64,000 bases of DNA from positions 806,001-870,000 of the forward strand of contig NZ_CP014943.1 in NCBI RefSeq assembly GCF_002077175.1. The letters are read 5' to 3'. The notes below the pieces were generated by a model that worked only from the letters and a program-made list of their open reading frames with translations, searched no databases and was not told where the DNA came from. The stretch comes from Colwellia sp. PAMC 21821. GTDB lineage: Bacteria > Pseudomonadota > Gammaproteobacteria > Enterobacterales > Alteromonadaceae. This document shows positions 19,001 to 25,674 of the stretch, in pieces. Position 1 is the first letter of the stretch. Each line of letters opens with the position of its first letter. A program made the position numbers and the translations under genes.

Positions 19001-21745
19001 GGTTGCTGTGAAAGCAGCGTTGGTGTTAGCTGGCACGTTTTGAATCGCAACCGACGGTAAACTCGCATCATAAAGGCTAGTAACTTGCGTCGCTGCAGTA
19101 TTCAGATTACCAAAACTGTCTTGTGCCACATCAGCATTCACATCTATCGTCACCAAACCATCTGCTGCAGGAGTGATTAACGCTGTGTAGTTACTACCAG
19201 TAACCGTAATAAAATTACTCGCTACGCCATTATTGACACTGATATCATCCACGGTAAAACCGCTAACATTTTCGCTGAAATTAAAAGTGGCCACGAAGGG
19301 ACTAATGGTATTCGCTAACACACCTACTATGGCTATTGACGGGCGGCTGGTACTGAAGGTACTGAGCGCTGCCACGGCGGCTGTATTTAAATTACCACTA
19401 ATATCTTGTACCACATTTGCGTTAACATTGATGGTCACCACACCATTGGCTGTTGGTGAAATCAATGCAGTATAGTTACTATCACTAACCACGATAAGAT
19501 TGCTCGCAGTGGCATTTGTTAAGGTGATATCAGCCAGGTTAAACCCGATAACGGATTCACTAAAGGCAAACGTAGCAGTGAATGGATTATTGCTAGTTAC
19601 AGGTACGTTTTGAATGGCAATTGATGGACGACTAGTATCATACTGACTAGTAACTTGTGCTGCCGCAGTATTCAGATTACCAAAACTGTCTTGTGCCACA
19701 TCCGCATTCACATCTATTGTCACCACACCTTCAACTGCTGGTGTAATCAAAGCAGTGTAGGTAGTGTCATTAACTGTAGTAAAGTTACTCGAAGTGCCAT
19801 TTATTACATCGATATCACCGAGTAGAAATCCAGTAACAGATTCACTAAATACAAAAGTAGCTGTAAAAGCGGCGTTACTGTTTAAGGGGACATTTTGAAT
19901 AAGAATTGACGGTAGGCTTGTATCGTACAGGCTGGTAACTTGCGCAGCCGCAGTATTGAATTTACCACTACTATTTTGTGCTACATTCGCGTTAACATTA
20001 ATGGTGACAACACCATCAGTTATTGGTGTAATTAAAGCAGTATAGCTGCTGCCATTAACATCAGTTAAGCTAGTCGCAGTAGCATTGGTAACACTGATAT
20101 CAGCCAGAACAAACCCAGTGACTAATTCACTAAAAGCAAAAGTTGCCGTGAATGATCCATTACTATTGGTTGGCACATTTTCAATCAATATTGAAGGACG
20201 ACTCGCCGTAAAGTCACTGCTAACTTGCGCCGCTGCTATGTTTGAATTACTTGCACTATCTTGTGCAACATTACCATTCACATCGACAGTCACCGCACCA
20301 TCCACTGTTGGTGTGATCAACGCAGTGTAGGTACTATCATTAACAACCGTGAAGTCACTGGCTGTTGCATTCGACAGACTAATATCACCCAAAGTAAACC
20401 CGGTAACAGGCTCACTAAACGCAAAAGTCGCCGTAAAAGCAGCGTTACTGGTAGCCGGAACATTTTGAATAGTGATTGTCGGCTGAATAAAATCTACCGT
20501 TAGTTCTAAGCTACTTTGATCCGAAACATTATCAGTACCATTTGTTACGGTAGCAATAACATTATAGGCTCCTTCAGATAATGAATTACCTGAAGGAATA
20601 GTTAACGACCATGTATTATTTGTGACAGTAAAGTCGATATCTTCAACGTAGGTAATACTGTTCAATACAATGTTTAATTTTTCTGAGCCTACTGCAGAAC
20701 GATAAGCTAAACCGGTAAGTGTCGGCGTAGCATTATTTGTATTTAAACTATTAACGGTTGGAATACAACTATCGCCAGTGATAGCAAATACTTTTTCGGT
20801 AGCATTACCGATACTAATACCTAACGCATCAACCGTTGGGTCAGCAAACTTATTCACAATATCACTAATAACAGGTGCTAAAACATCATCGACGACAGCA
20901 CTACGAATCAAGTTTGTAACTTGAGTAGTAGTGAGTAAAGTTGGATCTGGCGTAGTGGTCAGTACTGTATTCGTCAGTAAAGAACTCAGCAGTGTATTAA
21001 CAATACCAACACCCGACGTTGTGGTTTGGCTTTCAGGAAACGGAGAAATAAAATCAAGGCTTTCTAATAAGCCATTTGCATTGGCATTAGCACGTGCTTC
21101 TAATGCAATGGTTTCACTAGCTAAACCTAAATCTAAAGCTATACTACCGATAACAACAGGCGTTACTTCAGTTGTATAGTCAATATCACTGTCTAATGTT
21201 CTGTCATTAAAATCGGCGGCATCAATTTGTCCTAGGTATAAACTTGCGACTCCTGGTGTTACATTTAAACGTAAAGTTTGAGTTAAATATGACAACTGAT
21301 CGATGGTGCCATTTGCTCTTGCAACGTCCGCATACATTTCAAAGTCAGTCAGAGTTACAGCAACATTGGCTGTCCCTAAAGTTAAGCCTAAGTCAATCGA
21401 TAATGGTGCTATAGCTACATCAACCAGATCAGCTAATATTCTAAGCCTAATAGACGAGGTACTAAATGCTGTTCCTACTGGACCACTGACTAGTTTAGGT
21501 CCTTCAACAGCAATTATACCGACAGATATATCGCTAAGAGAAACACCTAATGGACCAATGTTACCATTAAGTCCAAGTGCTGATAAATTTAAAGAAATGT
21601 CTTGTGCGCTAATGGCATTTTGGTGATTAAATGCTTGTATTATCAGCATATGAAAATCGAGTACATTAACCGTAGTTGACAATATAGCGTTGTCTGCCAC
21701 ATCTAAATCAATAACATCGAGTAATGAAAAAGTACCGACTGGCAC
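10001..21745 (-). CDS. Giant Ig-like repeat/thrombospondin-3 surface protein, main part
   Basis: A 3914-codon open frame. The N-terminal part continues a TadG-like surface protein region (SLLDVIDLD..., ISLNLSALGLNGNIGPLG). One Ig-like domain follows (about residues 340-420), then 26 Ig-like repeats of about 95 residues with the pattern FxATFxFSExVxxFxxxDI...YTALITP...VTIxVNANVAQDSSG. Two further Ig-like segments precede a long calcium-binding region of DxDxDGxxD thrombospondin type-3 repeats. The C-terminus (GSGNVGG, hydrophobic helix, then RYR) resembles a GlyGly-CTERM sorting signal cut by rhombosortase. A large secreted adhesin or matrix protein is inferred. The signal peptide is encoded in another frame upstream (21763-22167); the frame continues open above 21745 and fits that gene if one G is added to a G6 run. 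The GTG at 21745 is therefore probably not the natural start. Confidence 0.9.
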   Translation of the reverse strand: MPVGTFSLLDVIDLDVADNAILSTTVNVLDFHMLIIQAFNHQNAISAQDISLNLSALGLNGNIGPLGVSLSDISVGIIAVEGPKLVSGPVGTAFSTSSIRLRILADLVDVAIAPLSIDLGLTLGTANVAVTLTDFEMYADVARANGTIDQLSYLTQTLRLNVTPGVASLYLGQIDAADFNDRTLDSDIDYTTEVTPVVIGSIALDLGLASETIALEARANANANGLLESLDFISPFPESQTTTSGVGIVNTLLSSLLTNTVLTTTPDPTLLTTTQVTNLIRSAVVDDVLAPVISDIVNKFADPTVDALGISIGNATEKVFAITGDSCIPTVNSLNTNNATPTLTGLAYRSAVGSEKLNIVLNSITYVEDIDFTVTNNTWSLTIPSGNSLSEGAYNVIATVTNGTDNVSDQSSLELTVDFIQPTITIQNVPATSNAAFTATFAFSEPVTGFTLGDISLSNATASDFTVVNDSTYTALITPTVDGAVTVDVNGNVAQDSASNSNIAAAQVSSDFTASRPSILIENVPTNSNGSFTATFAFSELVTGFVLADISVTNATATSLTDVNGSSYTALITPITDGVVTINVNANVAQNSSGKFNTAAAQVTSLYDTSLPSILIQNVPLNSNAAFTATFVFSESVTGFLLGDIDVINGTSSNFTTVNDTTYTALITPAVEGVVTIDVNADVAQDSFGNLNTAAAQVTSQYDTSRPSIAIQNVPVTSNNPFTATFAFSESVIGFNLADITLTNATASNLIVVSDSNYTALISPTANGVVTINVNANVVQDISGNLNTAAVAALSTFSTSRPSIAIVGVLANTISPFVATFNFSENVSGFTVDDISVNNGVASNFITVTGSNYTALITPAADGLVTIDVNADVAQDSFGNLNTAATQVTSLYDASLPSVAIQNVPANTNAAFTATFTFSEPVTGFVLSDISLLNATASTFNAVSGSSYTALITPTAEGLVTISVNAGVAQDSSGNANTPAVPALSNFDTSRPSIAIQGVLPNTSSAFVATFSFSEPVSNFILGDISVTNATVSSFITLNSSTYTALITPSADGVVTIDVNANVAQDSSGNLSTAAVQVSTIYDAILPSVTIQNVPANTNAAFTATFAFSEAVTGFILSDISLLNATASNFTAVSGSIYTALITPTAEGVVTINVNANVAQDSSGNANTPAVPALSNFDTSRPSIAIQGVLPNTSSAFVATFSFSEPVSNFILGDISVTNATVSSFITLNSSTYTALITPSADGVVTIDVNANVAQDSSGNLSTAAVQVSTLYDAILPSVAIQNVPANTNAAFTATFAFSEPVTGFILSDISLLNATASTFNAVSGSSYTALITPTAEGLVTINVNANVAQDSSGNANTPAVPALSNFDTSRPSIAIQGVSPNTSSAFVATFSFSEPVSNFILGDISVTNATVSSFLTLNSSSYTALITPSADGVVTIDVNANVAQDSSGNLSTAAVQVSTLYDAILPSVAIQNVPANTNAAFTATFAFSEPVTGFILSDISLLNATASTFNAVSGSSYTALITPTAEGLVTISVNAGVAQDSSGNFNTPAVPALSNYDTSRPSIAIQGVLPNTSSTFVATFSFSEPVSNFILGDISVTNATVSSFITLNSSTYTALITPSADGVVTIDVNANVAQDSSGNLSTAAVQVSTLYDAILPSVAIQNVPANTNAAFTATFAFSEPVTGFILSDISLLNATASTFTAVSSSSYTALITPTAEGLVTISVNAGVAQDSSGNFNTPAVPALSNFDTSRPSIAIQGVLPNTSSAFVATFSFSEPVSNFILGDISVTNATVSSFITLNSSTYTALITPSVDGVVTIDVNANVAQDSSGNLSTAAVQVSTIYDAILPSVTIQNVPANTNAAFTATFAFSEPVTGFILSDISLLNATASTFTAVSSSSYTALITPTAEGVVTINVNANVAQDSSGNFNTPAVPALSNFDTSRPSIAIQGVLPSTSSTFVATFAFNEPVTGFILSDIGVNNGAASNLIALSSSTYTALITPASNGLVTIDVNANVAQDSSGNLNTAAVQVSTNFDASLPSVAIQNVPTNSNSAFTATFVFSESVTGFILSDISLLNATASTFTAVSGSSYTALITPTAEGLVTISVNAGVAQDSSGNANTPAVPALSNFDTSRPSIAIQGVLPNTSSAFVATFSFSEPVSNFILGDISVTNATVSSFLTVSSSTYTALITPSVDGVVTIDVNANVAQDSSGNLSTAAVQVSTIYDAILPSVAIQNVPANTNAAFTATFSFSESVTGFILSDISLLNATASTFTAVSSSSYTALITPTAEGLVTISVNAGVAQDSSGNFNTPAVPALSNFDTSRPSIAIQGVLPNTSSAFVATFSFSEPVSNFILGDISVTNAAVSSFITLNSSTYTALITPSADGVVTIDVNANVAQDSSGNLSTAAVQVSTLYDAILPSVTIQNVPANTNAAFTATFAFSESVTGFILSDISLLNATASTFNAVSGSSYTALITPTAEGVVTINVNANVAQDSSGNANTPAVPALSNFDTSRPSIAIQGVLPNTNSAFVATFAFNEPVTGFILSDIGVNNGAASNLISVSSSNYTALITPISNGVVTIDVNANVAQDSSGNLNTAAVQVSSNFNANLPSVVIQNVPTNSKGAFTATFAFSEPVTGFIRGDISVINATTSNFTTVSGSTYTALITPTADGVVTINVNANVAQSSSGYFNTAAVPALSTFDMSRPIIAIQGVLPNTSSAFVASFVFNEPVTGFILSDISVNNGVASNFITVSSSNYTALITPTSDGLVTLNVNANVAQDISGNFNIAALQVSSQYDGSRPSVQIQNVPLETNTTFTATFSFSEPVFNFIITDISVTNATVSSFTVVDSSNFTALITPLLNGDVTLDVNANVAQDSNNNFNTAAVRATSNYDTTPPELTIVKGAAINIINQSSYIIEGTCSDEGISVNVIINSLNSNSATCASGQWLLTEDMSAIPDGAEVVTINASQTDNAGNIGNAEPIVIDKDTEEPIFSLDSVTYSLSGALVFRGASNSEDGTAVSIIESTDNTLCLAPVAESLWECESALALSEGSYDLRAEVEDIAGNLAIIYFTQIVNLDEDNDGIPSSIEGYGDTDNDGIPDALDTDSDNDGILDSEEGIGDDDNDNIPNFQDSSSDEDSDGIPDIIEGNGDIDNDGIINALDADSDNDGIVDGFEARISGNDIDQDGIDDIFDADIGGDDPDGDGITYQIIDTDNDGIADYLDQDSDGDRIPDALEAFIGFKDVDNDGIWDRYDQTVTGGFDVDNNGIIDFYDVNQTNGVDSDNDGIDDLRVLLNDHNRNFKPDHLDIDSDSDGILDGVEAKVTGFDHDNDGIDDAFDSDLYNELDENGDGVIDVYVFIDSDGDGVIDMNDLDSDNDGDTDTLEANVQDDNRDGILDIGALVTTLVVDTDEDGIPDQLDLDKDNNGIFDIQTNGFSTFDLNNDGRADITKDIDKDGIDDSIDGDTQVLGHGNNADTDNDSVMDIIDKDDDNDGIADVTERAFVDDGNAVASINSVSNINTNGMQTNKYIRSLDSDKDGIIDEKDQDSDNDGISDLIENGRPNLSGFDHDMDGIDDVFDADFTGGEDNDLDGIDDIFTVKDTDRDLVPDYLDLDSDNDRISDNLEQLTVEPSGFDVNLNGIDDAFDPVFNSNQDDNLDGIDDTLVILTNPDGDDRLNFQDIDSDGDSIKDIDEKAVDFDNDGIPNYLDLDSDNDNISDNIEGLNDFDSDGASNFLDLDSDSDGISDAIEGDIDFDGDGASNFLDLDSDNDGISDAIEGDTDFDGDGASNFLDLDSDNDGISDALEGATDFDGDGSANFLDLDSDNDGLSDAIEGINDLDSDGSSNYLDLDSDNDGIPDKEEDGDYNSDGINDTTQDQKKVQSNLKGSGNVGGLLIMMLMLLNLIRYRTSKTKLAADNRTY
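10180..12540 (-). repeat. Thrombospondin type-3 (DxDxDG) repeat region
   Basis: The coding strand repeats short aspartate-rich units such as DSDNDGISDAIEG and DFDGDGASNFLDL, more than 30 in all. Between about 10300 and 10620 they are nearly identical at DNA level, which points to recent duplication. Each unit is a calcium-binding loop in known thrombospondin-3 proteins, so the region should be rigid only when calcium is present, as in sea water. Confidence 0.85.
13625..19324 (-). repeat. 570-bp higher-order tandem repeat in the Ig-like region
   Basis: Two alternating types of 95-residue Ig-like repeat (PSVAIQNVPANTN and PSIAIQGVLPNTSS) form a 190-residue pair. The DNA recurs with an exact 570-bp period from about 13625 to 19324, ten phases in all (for example 14195, 14765, 15335 ... 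18755). Copies between about 14200 and 19000 are nearly identical at nucleotide level, while the outer repeats have diverged. This is the mark of recent unequal recombination or gene conversion, and the copy number is likely to vary between strains or be collapsed in assemblies. Confidence 0.9.
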
Positions 21746-21762
21746 CTCAGCTTTTATGGTAT

Positions 21763-22167
21763 TTAATGTGGCAATGGCAAGCGTATTCCCCCCTGACTTT
21801 GCAGAACGGTAATTGCCGCATTAATTGCTTGAGTGAGGGTTATGTTGGCAGCAACAGCATCTGATTTGTTAGCAACACTGAGATCTAATGCTAAGGTGTC
21901 GAGGTAAGTTTCTAGATCTATTCCCGCCGTTAGCAAAGAGCTATATTCAGTGTCTGCAACGGAGAGTTTTACATTTAATCCTAATAGCCCGCCAGTAATA
22001 AAATTGAGTAACTCTGCATCAGAGGTACTAATTGTAGCCACGCCACTACTTGCTACAAAAACCGATTCGCAAGTTTCAATTGATTTTACATAAAATGATG
22101 TAATCAACAGCTGAAAAATAATAACAAACCGTAAAGAACTTAATACTTTTTTAAAAAAAACATCCAT
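21763..22167 (-). CDS. N-terminal fragment of the giant surface protein (signal peptide and TadG-like start)
   Basis: A 134-residue frame starting at the ATG at 22167, which has an AGGTGG ribosome site about 12 bases upstream. It encodes a signal peptide (MDVFFKKVLSSLRFVIIFQLLITSFYVKS) and then ETCESVFVASSGVATISTSDAELLNFITGGLLGLNVKLSV..., the usual start of TadG-like giant surface proteins. It ends GGIRLPLPH and stop. In the frame of the next gene the same DNA reads GNTLAIATLNTIKAEVPVGTF, which continues the protein smoothly. The two frames join if one G is added to the six-G run (C6 on + at about 21788-21793). So this is one gene with a 1-base frameshift, giving about 4055 residues when restored. 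Confidence 0.85.
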   Translation of the reverse strand: MDVFFKKVLSSLRFVIIFQLLITSFYVKSIETCESVFVASSGVATISTSDAELLNFITGGLLGLNVKLSVADTEYSSLLTAGIDLETYLDTLALDLSVANKSDAVAANITLTQAINAAITVLQSQGGIRLPLPH

Positions 22168-22737
22168 ATTTATTGACCACCTGCATTTTGAAAAATCTAA
22201 TAAAACATCAAAATTGTTCAACGTATCAATAAAGCGTAGGTCAAGAATTTAAAAAGTAAAAAAAAAGTAAAAAAAATTAAAAAATAAACATGAAATAGTT
22301 TTAGCTAAAATAAAAAATAAAATCATTCGGCCGCATACCTGTACCCCTTGTTTTATATAGCTCTATTTTCTCACTAAAAAAAAATGTGATATCTGCTTTA
22401 TTTTATCTCTAGATTAAATCAGTAGTAAAAACAAAATTCGTAAAGTTAAAGTTACAATAAAAAAGTTATTAACGTATGTAGCCTAACTAATAAAGAAGTT
22501 AAGTTTGCTATTTTATCAATTAGCGAGATGTGTTTTTATATGCATAATCAAATAAAAACATGGTGAAGCTGGCTTGTGTAGTTTTGTGTGGTGATGAATT
22601 AACGAAGCGATATTTTAACGGGTAAAACTTAGTCTAAGGCTTTTCCATTTATCATAGCTCGAGAGTGCAATATTTGACGCCTTTAGTCATTTTCAAACCA
22701 GCAAAGCATTAGTATCAAACATTTGACTTAATGACTG
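22168..22737. other. AT-rich leader and promoter region of the giant protein gene
   Basis: About 570 bp. The stretch 22250-22310 is almost pure A/T with A-runs on the + strand. It probably contains the promoter of the giant gene (reading -), but several AT-rich hexamers would serve and none is clearly best. Nothing else was recognised. Confidence 0.4.
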
Positions 22738-22989
22738 TTATTTAAACCAAACTTTACCACCAATAAATTTATAAGCTGGCAATCCTCGGATCAGACTCTC
22801 GCGAGCAAAGGGTTTTTGGCATTTAGGACAAACACAAGACTCAACCGTATAATCTTGACTGATGCGTTCTTTAAAACTTTTAACTAACGCCCCTTTTCCG
22901 CCCTTCCGATATTTAAATAGTAAGCTGTTGCAACCGACACAAAAAATATCGACGGTTTTCGTGGGGCCTTTTTTATTTGGTTTTGCCAT
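22738..22989 (-). CDS. Zinc-ribbon protein, unknown function
   Basis: An 83-residue basic protein with a CVGC motif near residue 17 and a CVCPKC motif near residue 52, which together make a four-Cys zinc ribbon. Around it are RKGGKGALVKSFKERI and a basic C-terminus (AYKFIGGKVWFK). It could bind nucleic acid or act as a small adaptor. The gene stands alone between AT-rich gaps. No specific family was recognised. Confidence 0.68.
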   Translation of the reverse strand: MAKPNKKGPTKTVDIFCVGCNSLLFKYRKGGKGALVKSFKERISQDYTVESCVCPKCQKPFARESLIRGLPAYKFIGGKVWFK

Positions 22990-23480
22990 AAATGTATTCT
23001 ATGTATGAGGTCAATTGTGAGTAATGATTTACCTGAATTTTTGGTGGACTATTGATATTTTTAATAAGGAGCCTGCTTATCTCATTTGGTTAAGGTAACC
23101 GACTTTACAATAACTGAAATTAGTCTGTTATCTCGTCGATATTATGGGATAAATCCATTAAATTAAACTATTAGCCACTTTTTCTCGATTATAAATGCTA
23201 CGAAAGCTCCCTTTCACCTGATATAACCTACTGTTAGACAAGCTATATGCCGATATTAACACCTAGTAAAATTTGCCGCTACAAGCCGTTTCTTAACATC
23301 AACAACACCGGTTATTTCCAGTAAATAGTACAGTCGTTTTATCATTCATATTCATACATCCCATGAACTTGGCTTTTTGTCGGTTACCGCTTGCTCATTA
23401 ATAAAATAAACGCTAGCGTAAAGTTATAAAATTGTGCATCTCCAATTAGGTCGCACTTTGACGCTAGACAGGAAAAACCC
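22990..23480. other. Intergenic region before the M24 peptidase gene
   Basis: About 490 bp with no open frame of note. A short palindrome, ACGCTAGCGT, lies near 23410 just upstream of AT-rich sequence that may be the promoter of the M24 peptidase gene. I see no terminator or repeat here. Confidence 0.4.
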
Positions 23481-24803
23481 ATGAATATCAGTAAAAGAAC
23501 TTTTTTAAAAGCTGGTGGTGCAAGTGTTGCCACTTTGGCGATTGCCACTCAAACAATCACGTCAACTGGCCTTGCAGCATCCTCTAGTGCTCAATCTACT
23601 GGAGATAAAAGCCAAGATTCAACCCTGAAGCCAATTACAACGACTATTAAAGGCATCAGTAAAACTGAACGACTTGCGCGTATTAGCCATGCTCAAAAAT
23701 TAATGCGAGAACTTGATATTGCAGCGTTGATCCTTGAACCCGGCGCAGCCATGGACTATTTTTCTGGTGTGCAATGGTGGCGCAGTGAGCGTTTAACGGC
23801 GGTTATTATCCCACGTGAAGGTAAAGTTTCTGTGGTTTGTCCTTTTTTTGAAGAGCCAAGCGTACGTGAAAGTTTAGCGATAGGTGATGATATACGTGTT
23901 TGGCAAGAGCACGAAAGTCCATTCATATTAATTAAGCAAATATTAAAAGACGCAGGACTAAACAAAGGCAACCTTGCCTTTGAAAACTCAGTACGATATT
24001 TCGTGTTAAGTGGTGTTATGGAACAGCTTTCTGACATGCAACATGTTAGCGCCGAATCTGTAACTCGTGGCTGTCGTATGTATAAAAGCCAGCACGAACT
24101 CGAGTTAATGCACAAAGCTAACGAAGTTACTTTACTTGCCTATGCTGACGTTTTCTCAAAACTAAAAGCAGGTATGAGCCAAAGCGATGTAAAAGCATTA
24201 ATGCACACAGCCCAAGGACAATTGGGTGGTAAAGGTGCATGGAATATGGCGCTATTTAATCAAGCTAGTGCTTATCCACATGGCACTAAACAAAAACAGG
24301 TACTGACCGAAGGCTCAGTAGTCTTAATGGATTGTGGTTGTAATGTTCATGGTTATCAATCTGATATCAGCCGTACTTTTGTCTTTGGTGAGCCAACTAA
24401 GCGCCAGCGTGATGTTTGGCAAACTGTAAGACAAGGTCAAGAAATCGCTTTTGAGCAAGCTAAAATAGGTACACAAGCCGGCTTAGTTGATGATGCCGTA
24501 CGTAAATTTTATCAAACTAAGGGCTTTGGTCCTGGCTACAAATTACCAGGCTTATCGCACCGAACTGGACACGGCATTGGCATGGAAGGACATGAAAGTG
24601 TCAACTTTGTTCATGGTGAAACTACGATTTTAAAACCCGGTATGTGTTTTTCTAATGAGCCCGGTATTTATATTCAAGGTGAGTTTGGTGTGCGTTTAGA
24701 AGATTGTATTTACATGACCAAAAATGGTCCTCAATGGTTTACTATGCCGCCAACATCTTTAGACGATCCCATAGGTAAATTAATTAAACTTAGCACAATA
24801 TAA
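23481..24803 (+). CDS. Exported M24 family metallopeptidase (Xaa-Pro aminopeptidase-like)
   Basis: A 440-residue pita-bread peptidase. Metal ligands are visible in order: Asp in VLMDCGCN, Asp in YQSDISRTF, His in SHRTGHGIGMEGHE, Glu in FSNEPGIYI and Glu in GVRLEDCIYMT. An N-terminal creatinase-like domain (about 65-195) precedes the catalytic one, as in prolidases and aminopeptidase P. The N-terminus SKRTFLKAGGASVATLAIATQT is a Tat-type signal with Lys-Arg in place of the usual Arg-Arg, so export after folding is likely. A Shine-Dalgarno AGGAAAA lies before the ATG. It probably cleaves proline-containing peptides in the periplasm. Confidence 0.9.
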   Translation: MNISKRTFLKAGGASVATLAIATQTITSTGLAASSSAQSTGDKSQDSTLKPITTTIKGISKTERLARISHAQKLMRELDIAALILEPGAAMDYFSGVQWWRSERLTAVIIPREGKVSVVCPFFEEPSVRESLAIGDDIRVWQEHESPFILIKQILKDAGLNKGNLAFENSVRYFVLSGVMEQLSDMQHVSAESVTRGCRMYKSQHELELMHKANEVTLLAYADVFSKLKAGMSQSDVKALMHTAQGQLGGKGAWNMALFNQASAYPHGTKQKQVLTEGSVVLMDCGCNVHGYQSDISRTFVFGEPTKRQRDVWQTVRQGQEIAFEQAKIGTQAGLVDDAVRKFYQTKGFGPGYKLPGLSHRTGHGIGMEGHESVNFVHGETTILKPGMCFSNEPGIYIQGEFGVRLEDCIYMTKNGPQWFTMPPTSLDDPIGKLIKLSTI

Positions 24804-24872
24804 AGCAGTACTTTAGTTTTAATAAGCCAATACCTTGGTAACAATTTTTATACACTTTGTTCATACTTTAGC

Positions 24873-24902
24873 TTTGCAACCGACCTAGCGGTCGGTTAAA
24901 CT
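24873..24902 (+). promoter_or_regulatory. Promoter with TetR-type operator between -35 and -10
   Basis: An 18-bp palindrome, ACCGACCTAGCGGTCGGT (24879-24896), sits exactly between a -35-like TTTGCA (24873-24878) and a -10-like TAAACT (24897-24902), upstream of the TetR gene at 24941. A 16/18 identical site with the same layout lies in front of the MlaC-like gene (25601-25618). Autoregulation by the downstream TetR protein is inferred. Confidence 0.78.
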
Positions 24903-24940
24903 AGGGGTATTCTATTACTAAGGTGTTTTAAGGTAATCTC

Positions 24941-25525
24941 ATGAGAGACTCAGAGCAAACTCGTCAAAAAATATTAGAAGTTAGCGCCGATGAAATCCAT
25001 AAAAAAGGTTTCACCGCCACCAGCCTATCTTGTATTTTAGCGCGCTGTGAAATATCAAAAGGGGCTTTATATCATCACTTTGCTAATAAAATGGAACTGG
25101 GTTACGCGGTATTTGAAGAAGTTTATGCTCCTGCTTTTATTGCACTTTGGCAGCCAACTGTAGAAGCAGATGATCCTATAGAAGGCTTATGCGAGTTTTT
25201 CAGCGCTATGTCTAAGAACATGAGTTGCGACGAACTTGTTTGCGGCTGCCCTTTAAACAACCTCTGTCAGGAGATGTCTGGCGTGGATGAAGGCTTTCGA
25301 ATTAGAATACTGGCGATGCAACAACAATTAAATTTATTAATTTCCACGAATCTATCTCGTGTTAGCCAACAATTACAACCCGACCTTGATTTTAGCCAAG
25401 TTGCTTACTTCATTGTTTCAACATTTCATGGCTCTTCAAGTTTAAGTAAAAGCTCATTAAACAAAGAGTTGTTTGTCAAAGTCATTAAAGAGCTTTGCCG
25501 TTACATGCGCCAATTAAAGCGCTAA
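24941..25525 (+). CDS. TetR/AcrR family transcriptional regulator
   Basis: A 194-residue TetR repressor. The DNA-binding part is at about residues 7-53 (FTATSLSCILARCEISKGALYHHFANK); the C-terminal domain includes an unusual Cys cluster (SCDELVCGCPLNNLCQ), whose meaning is unclear. Its own promoter and that of the following MlaC-like gene carry near-identical palindromes, so it probably represses both. The likely ligand is a lipid, solvent or drug, as for many TetR proteins next to envelope genes, but this is inference. Confidence 0.92.
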   Translation: MRDSEQTRQKILEVSADEIHKKGFTATSLSCILARCEISKGALYHHFANKMELGYAVFEEVYAPAFIALWQPTVEADDPIEGLCEFFSAMSKNMSCDELVCGCPLNNLCQEMSGVDEGFRIRILAMQQQLNLLISTNLSRVSQQLQPDLDFSQVAYFIVSTFHGSSSLSKSSLNKELFVKVIKELCRYMRQLKR

Positions 25526-25594
25526 TATTAAATTAATTCTCCGCATAGATAACAATTCTTAACACTTTATCGACTATCTTAATCCTAAATGCTA

Positions 25595-25624
25595 TTTACA
25601 GACCGAGCGGTCGGTATGTATAAT
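25595..25624 (+). promoter_or_regulatory. Promoter of the MlaC-like gene with matching TetR-type operator
   Basis: A -35 TTTACA (25595-25600) and a perfect -10 TATAAT (25619-25624) are separated by 18 bp that hold ACCGAGCGGTCGGT (25602-25615). Aligned over 18 bp, this site differs at two positions from the operator in front of the TetR gene. A bound repressor would cover both promoter hexamers. Confidence 0.8.
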
Positions 25625-25674
25625 AGCCTCAATTCAGAACCACTTTAATTTAACTGTATTTCCCAAGGACCATC

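Noticed and set aside
13625..19324. A CRISPR-like regular array
   Set aside because: The unit is 570 bp, fully coding in one frame, with no short repeat/spacer alternation.
13625..20503. Many + and - strand frames of 63-116 codons spaced every 570 bp
   Set aside because: They repeat because the adhesin repeats; they lie antisense to or out of frame with a clear coding frame, and lack ribosome sites and family features.
21745..21800. Programmed ribosomal frameshifting to join the two adhesin frames
   Set aside because: The required shift is plus one base at a G run, with no evident slippery heptamer, stop-codon arrangement or pseudoknot. Phase variation or a sequence error is simpler.
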